From positions 1-64,000 of the forward strand of contig JALOAD010000006.1 in NCBI GenBank assembly GCA_023228995.1: DNA of 64,000 nt, written 5' to 3'. A model generated the notes under the pieces. It was not told the DNA's origin. It worked only from the letters and a program-made list of their open reading frames with translations, and searched no databases. Below, in pieces: positions 59,914 through 64,000 of this stretch (positions within the stretch are counted from its first letter, which is position 1; each line of letters starts with the position of its first letter). A program made the position numbers and the translations under genes. This DNA is from JALOAD01 sp023228995 [NCBI: Candidatus Muiribacterium halophilum] (GTDB lineage: Bacteria; Muiribacteriota; Muiribacteriia; Muiribacteriales).

Positions 59914-62605
59914 TATATTATTTTTGACTTTTATTTTTGGATGTTCAAATTATTCTCAACATAACACTTATAAAGTAAAAAAACAGGATTTTGAGCAATA
60001 TATAGCTTTTGTAGGAAGTCTTGAAGCTGAGAGTAAAAAAACAATTTCTCCTCCTTATTATGGCAAAGTATTATGGCTTGAAAATGAAGGTCGTCAGGTT
60101 AAAAAAGGAGATATTCTTATAAAACTTGATACTTCTGAGGTAAAAGCAGAACATGAACAAAATATTCTTGGATTAAAACAAGAAGAAAATAATCTTGAAC
60201 TATTCAGACTTAATGGTGAATATAATGAGTTTTCATATAAAAGAGATGTTGCTATGAAAAAAATATCTTATGAACAAGCTTTATCTTCTTATAACAGTGC
60301 TGTTTATGGTAAGGATACAGAAGAAATTGAACATAAGATTTTAAATATTGATATAAAAAAGCGTGAAATTGTAAGACTAGGTGAAATATTATCTGGTTAT
60401 GAGGAATATGTAGAACTTGGATATGTTTCTGATGATGATAAAAAAAGATATGAAAAAGATTTAATTGTTAAAAATGCTCAAATAAATATTATGCAGAATG
60501 AACTTGAAATTCTTAAAAAAGGTAAATCAGAAGATATTAAAAAAGAAGCTGAACTTTCTTTGTATGAAGCTGAAAATTCTTATAAAGAATCTTTGAAAAA
60601 ACTGGATGTTTATAATAAAAAAAGAGAAATAGATATTCAAATGTATAATAGAGATATTCAAAATGCTCGTGAAAAATTAGAACATACAACAGAACTTATT
60701 GAAGAATCTGTTATAAAAGCTCCTGATGATGGGATATTTGTTTATGCTGATATTTGGACTGATTCAGGAAAGGAAATTCTTAAAGAAGGTTTATATATTT
60801 CAAAAGGTGAATCTGTTGGATATGTTTCTTCATCAGAAGATCTTGTTATTAATATTTTTGTTAATGAATTTGAAGCTGTTAATATAAAAAAAGATGATAA
60901 AGTTTTGTTTGCTTTGGATTGTGAAATAGATAAATTTTATAATGCAAAAGTTATTGATGTAGAAAACCTTGCTCAGTATAGTGAAATAGATGTTTTGAAA
61001 GTTAAAAAAATAAAAATTTTAGCAAAAGTTTTGTCTGCTAATTCATTGTTTTGTTCAGGAATGACAGTGAGTGGCAGAATAATTACTAAAAATATCAAAA
61101 ATATTATTGCAATTCCAACAAATGCTATTAATAATGATAAAGTTACAATGGAAAATGGAAAAATTAAAAAAGTAAATGTGGGTTTATCTAATTACTTTTT
61201 GACAATAATAGAAAGTGGTATTAAAGAAAATGATATAATCAAGCTTAATTATTCAGCAAGTATTGTTGATTTTGAAAAAAGAAAATTGCAATCGCCTAAA
61301 TTTAGAAATATTAGAAATTTTATTGAGGATACAGGAGTTTTTGAAAGTAAAAGCAGACAAATTATTAAATCCCCAGGAAGAGGTAAGATTCAAACCATGA
61401 AAGAAGAAGGAGATAATGTCAAAAAACATGATATTATAGCTTCAATTGATAAAACTGAAATTCAAAAAGAATTTGAAAAACTTGAGCTTGATATTTCGCT
61501 TAAAGAAAGTAATAAAGAATTAACTTTATCTCAAAAAGAAAAAGAGCTTTTTTCTCTTGAGCAAGATATTTTAAAAAGGCAAAAAGATATAGATATTGCA
61601 ATTATTGAATATTATGAAGTTTATAATCCTACTTCTGCTGAAAAATTAAAAAGACTTGAACGGAATTTTGCAATAGCTGAATTGAGACTTGATAGTTTAA
61701 AAAAAGAGTTGAAAATAAAAAAAGAATTAAGTGATAAAGGTTATATTGCTAAAGAAAAAATAGATGAACTTCAAACAAGTTATGATCAGAATACAGTTGA
61801 TTTGAAATTTAAAAAAATAGAACTTGATAGACATAGGAAACATGCAGATTTATTTCAGATTTCAAAAAGAAAAAGAAGAAAAATTCTTGCTGAGCTTGAA
61901 CTTGAAATATCTAAAATGAAATTTGAAAATAAAAAAAAGGAATATAGTATAAAGCTTGAACTTGTTGATGAAGAAATTGAATTTATGAAAAATAAGCTTG
62001 ATTTAATTAATAATATTATGAATTCTCTTTCAATTAAATCTCAAATAGACGGTGTTGTTGTTTATGTAAAAGTTTGGAAAGGTGGTAAACAATCAAAAGT
62101 TCAAGTTGGAGATGAGACTTATACAGGTTCATCTATATGTCAAATTTCTCAGGTTGATAATCTTATAATTATGGGAAAAGTTTCAGAAACAGAATTTCTT
62201 GATTTAAAAAAAGGTCAAAAAGTAGAATTTTATTTACCAGGATTTGAAAGTGAAAAATATTCTGGTGTTTTAAGTGATATAGGTAGTTTTGCATTAAAAA
62301 GTGAAAGCAGTGGTGAATCAGGAAGTTATTTTGATGTTAAAATCGATATTGATAATGTAATTGCTAAGTTTCAACCTGGAATGAGTGTTAATTTTGCGAT
62401 AATTTCAGAAGAAAAGAAAAATATTCTTACTGTATCAAGAGATTCTGTTTTTCATGATAAAAATGGTGATTTTGTTTATATGCAGGATAAAAGTAAAAGA
62501 TATATAAAAACTGGTATTGAAGATAATGAGTTTGTTGAAATAATAAGCGGAATAAATGACAAAGATAAAATATATTCTGAAGTAATAACGCTTGGAAAAA
62601 ATTGA
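59885..62605 (+). CDS. Tandem-duplicated HlyD/MacA-type adaptor lipoprotein
   Basis: A single protein of 906 residues holding two complete adaptor modules. Lipobox FIFGC with Cys about 20. Module 1 (about 30-445) has ENEGRQVKKGDILIKLDT, a coiled-coil hairpin, then VIKAPDDGIFVYADIWTDSG. Module 2 (about 460-906) repeats this with EEGDNVKKHDIIASIDKT, a longer hairpin, and SIKSQIDGVVVYVKVWKGG. Both resemble the single adaptor upstream. ATG 59885 with AAAGGA; a TTG start at 59864 would put basic residues before the signal. It overlaps the single adaptor gene by 29 bases. Confidence 0.85.
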   Translation: MDKRFYLIFNILFLTFIFGCSNYSQHNTYKVKKQDFEQYIAFVGSLEAESKKTISPPYYGKVLWLENEGRQVKKGDILIKLDTSEVKAEHEQNILGLKQEENNLELFRLNGEYNEFSYKRDVAMKKISYEQALSSYNSAVYGKDTEEIEHKILNIDIKKREIVRLGEILSGYEEYVELGYVSDDDKKRYEKDLIVKNAQINIMQNELEILKKGKSEDIKKEAELSLYEAENSYKESLKKLDVYNKKREIDIQMYNRDIQNAREKLEHTTELIEESVIKAPDDGIFVYADIWTDSGKEILKEGLYISKGESVGYVSSSEDLVINIFVNEFEAVNIKKDDKVLFALDCEIDKFYNAKVIDVENLAQYSEIDVLKVKKIKILAKVLSANSLFCSGMTVSGRIITKNIKNIIAIPTNAINNDKVTMENGKIKKVNVGLSNYFLTIIESGIKENDIIKLNYSASIVDFEKRKLQSPKFRNIRNFIEDTGVFESKSRQIIKSPGRGKIQTMKEEGDNVKKHDIIASIDKTEIQKEFEKLELDISLKESNKELTLSQKEKELFSLEQDILKRQKDIDIAIIEYYEVYNPTSAEKLKRLERNFAIAELRLDSLKKELKIKKELSDKGYIAKEKIDELQTSYDQNTVDLKFKKIELDRHRKHADLFQISKRKRRKILAELELEISKMKFENKKKEYSIKLELVDEEIEFMKNKLDLINNIMNSLSIKSQIDGVVVYVKVWKGGKQSKVQVGDETYTGSSICQISQVDNLIIMGKVSETEFLDLKKGQKVEFYLPGFESEKYSGVLSDIGSFALKSESSGESGSYFDVKIDIDNVIAKFQPGMSVNFAIISEEKKNILTVSRDSVFHDKNGDFVYMQDKSKRYIKTGIEDNEFVEIISGINDKDKIYSEVITLGKN

Positions 62606-62638
62606 AACTTAACAAAGGTGAATTGAGAGGATTCAATT

Positions 62639-63934
62639 ATGAATATAAATGAAAGTGTAAAAACTGCTATTAGTGAGATTTTTTTGCATAAACTCCGTTC
62701 TTTTCTTACAATACTTGGAGTTATATTTGGAGTAGGTTCTGTAATTGCTATGATGAGTATTGGAGCAGGTGCTGAAAAAGAAGCAGTTAGGCAAATAGAA
62801 GAGATGGGTGCGAGAAATATTACTGTAAAGGCAAAAAAACTTACAGGTAAAGATTATAAAGAAGCAGTTAGGAAATTTTCAAAAGGTTTATCAGTTGATG
62901 ATGTTGATTATATAAAAAAAACAATACCAGTTATTGTTGATTCTGCACCTCAGATAATAATTGATGAAAAAGCAGGATTTGGAAAACTTAGACCAGAATG
63001 TAATATTGTAGGAATTGATACAGGTTTTTTTAGAATTTCTGGTAAAAAAATCAGATTTGGTAGATTTATTAATAATGATGATTTGAATTATTTTAGAAAA
63101 GTTTGTGTTCTTGGAGCAGAAATTGCAGAAGAATTATTTTATAATCATGATCCACAAGGAAAGATAATCAGAATTGGTAATGAGAGATTTGTAATTATAG
63201 GAACAGTTTCAGCAGGAGGGTTTTTAAAAAAAGATAATGAAAATGCTTCAGGTAATAATATGAAACTTGATTTAAAAACAAGAAATATGGAAAGAGATAT
63301 TTACATACCAGCAACGCTTTCTGATAAATTATTTCCAGTAAATAATAGAGCAGGATTTGAAAATTCAGATAAAGATCCTGAATTTCATGAAGTATCAGAA
63401 GTTGTATTTACAGTAAAAGATATTGAAGATCTTGCTTTTGCCAGGGATAGTTTAAATTCAATATTAAAAAGAAAACATTCCAATATAGAAGATTTTGACA
63501 TAATAATTCCTCTTGAAAAACTTGAACAAAAAAAAGAAACACAGAGAATATTCAATATTGTAATGACTGGAATTGCAGCATTATCTTTGCTTGTAGGAGG
63601 TATTGGAATAATGAATATAATGCTTGCATCAGTGTCAGAAAGAACAAAGGAAATAGGAGTTAGAAGAGCAATAGGAGCAAATGGAAAAGATATTATGATG
63701 CAATTTGTAATCGAAGCACTTGTTTTAAGTATAATCGGAGGACTTTTAGGAGTTTTAGCAGGTATTTTAATATCTTATTTAGTATCTTATCAAGCTGGTT
63801 GGGAAACTGTTGTTACTTTCACATCGATTTTTTTAGCATTTGGAGTATCAGCTTTAACAGGGATAATATCAGGAATATTTCCAGCATATAGTGCATCAAA
63901 GATGGATCCAGTAGAATGTCTAAGATATGAATAA
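62639..63934 (+). CDS. MacB-type FtsX permease
   Basis: Permease subunit of a mechanotransmission ABC transporter. TM1 (LRSFLTILGVIFGVGSVIAMM, with the MacB-PCD domain after it), a periplasmic domain about 45-300, then TM2 (IVMTGIAALSLLVGGIGIMNIMLA), the coupling motif SERTKEIGVRRAIGA, and TM3/TM4. 431 residues. The C-terminus FPAYSASKMDPVECLRYE is typical. It completes the exporter with the ATPase at 56395. Confidence 0.93.
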   Translation: MNINESVKTAISEIFLHKLRSFLTILGVIFGVGSVIAMMSIGAGAEKEAVRQIEEMGARNITVKAKKLTGKDYKEAVRKFSKGLSVDDVDYIKKTIPVIVDSAPQIIIDEKAGFGKLRPECNIVGIDTGFFRISGKKIRFGRFINNDDLNYFRKVCVLGAEIAEELFYNHDPQGKIIRIGNERFVIIGTVSAGGFLKKDNENASGNNMKLDLKTRNMERDIYIPATLSDKLFPVNNRAGFENSDKDPEFHEVSEVVFTVKDIEDLAFARDSLNSILKRKHSNIEDFDIIIPLEKLEQKKETQRIFNIVMTGIAALSLLVGGIGIMNIMLASVSERTKEIGVRRAIGANGKDIMMQFVIEALVLSIIGGLLGVLAGILISYLVSYQAGWETVVTFTSIFLAFGVSALTGIISGIFPAYSASKMDPVECLRYE

Positions 63935-64000
63935 ACTGTGAGAGAGTGAGATAGTGAAGTAGTGAGATGGGGAAAAGATAGAAGAATAGAAAATGTAAAT
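63935..64000. other. Low-complexity tail, window end
   Basis: CTGTGAGAGAGTGAGATAGTGAAGTAGTGAGATGGGG belongs to the same purine-rich gap repeats as 57145 and 28863. The window ends here with no further gene. Confidence 0.5.

Overview
This window comes from a very AT-rich bacterial chromosome. The organism is a diderm: it encodes a TolC-type outer-membrane channel, lipoprotein adaptors and a MacB-type exporter. It also has a lone CheW, type IV-like prepilins, a corrinoid methionine synthase with MetV/MetF, and heavy use of GTG/TTG starts with 4-bp ATGA overlaps. I cannot place it from sequence alone. A deep-branching low-GC anaerobe (Muiribacteriota-like or another little-cultured phylum) is only a guess. 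No rRNA or tRNA gene was found.

Region 1, 1-12.2 kb. A 125-base sequence is tandemly repeated with a 296-base period. Next come a sigma70-like promoter, a guanine-class purine riboswitch and its terminator. These control purB-C-S-Q-L-F-M-N-H-D-E, the Bacillus gene order except that purE is last and purK is absent. Together the genes build IMP from PRPP. Region 2, 12.2-16.7 kb: an AbiEi/AbiEii toxin-antitoxin pair with its own promoter sits between purE and guaA. After guaA come a 36-residue ORF and an SDR gene with no ordinary start codon. Region 3, 16.7-18.6 kb: a DUF6485 protein, CheW, and two prepilin-like genes.

Region 4, 18.6-26.3 kb (+): a surface-glycan cluster of glycosyltransferase, methyltransferases, flippase, acetyltransferase and an unrecognised 540-residue protein, with a 58-bp duplication scar. 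Region 5, 26.3-33.1 kb: a cobalamin methionine synthase without its reactivation domain, MetV, MetF, a shortened RACo-like ATPase that may supply the missing reactivation, and GlmM. Region 6, 33.4-38.3 kb: two one-domain cyclic-nucleotide-binding proteins, DnaE and Ogt. Region 7, 38.5-43.6 kb: a lipoprotein related to clostripain but lacking both catalytic residues, next to a secreted protein built of GX3 repeats; then Hsp20 and an NtrC-type regulator.

Region 8, 43.6-50.5 kb (-): a second glycan operon of glycosyltransferases, asparagine synthase, methyltransferases and a MurJ-like flippase, with a dehydrogenase remnant beyond its promoter. Region 9, 50.9-56.3 kb: a DUF4143 ATPase, a DEDDh exonuclease, and a large radical SAM protein overlapping a patatin phospholipase. 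Region 10, 56.4-63.9 kb: a MacB-like exporter operon with ATPase, TolC-like channel, one single adaptor, one tandem-duplicated adaptor, and the FtsX-type permease.

The gaps between operons carry low-complexity and dispersed repeats. The best candidates for something undescribed are the dead-clostripain/GX3 pair, the double-adaptor exporter, the radical SAM-patatin pair and the MetH-MetV-MetF-RACo set.
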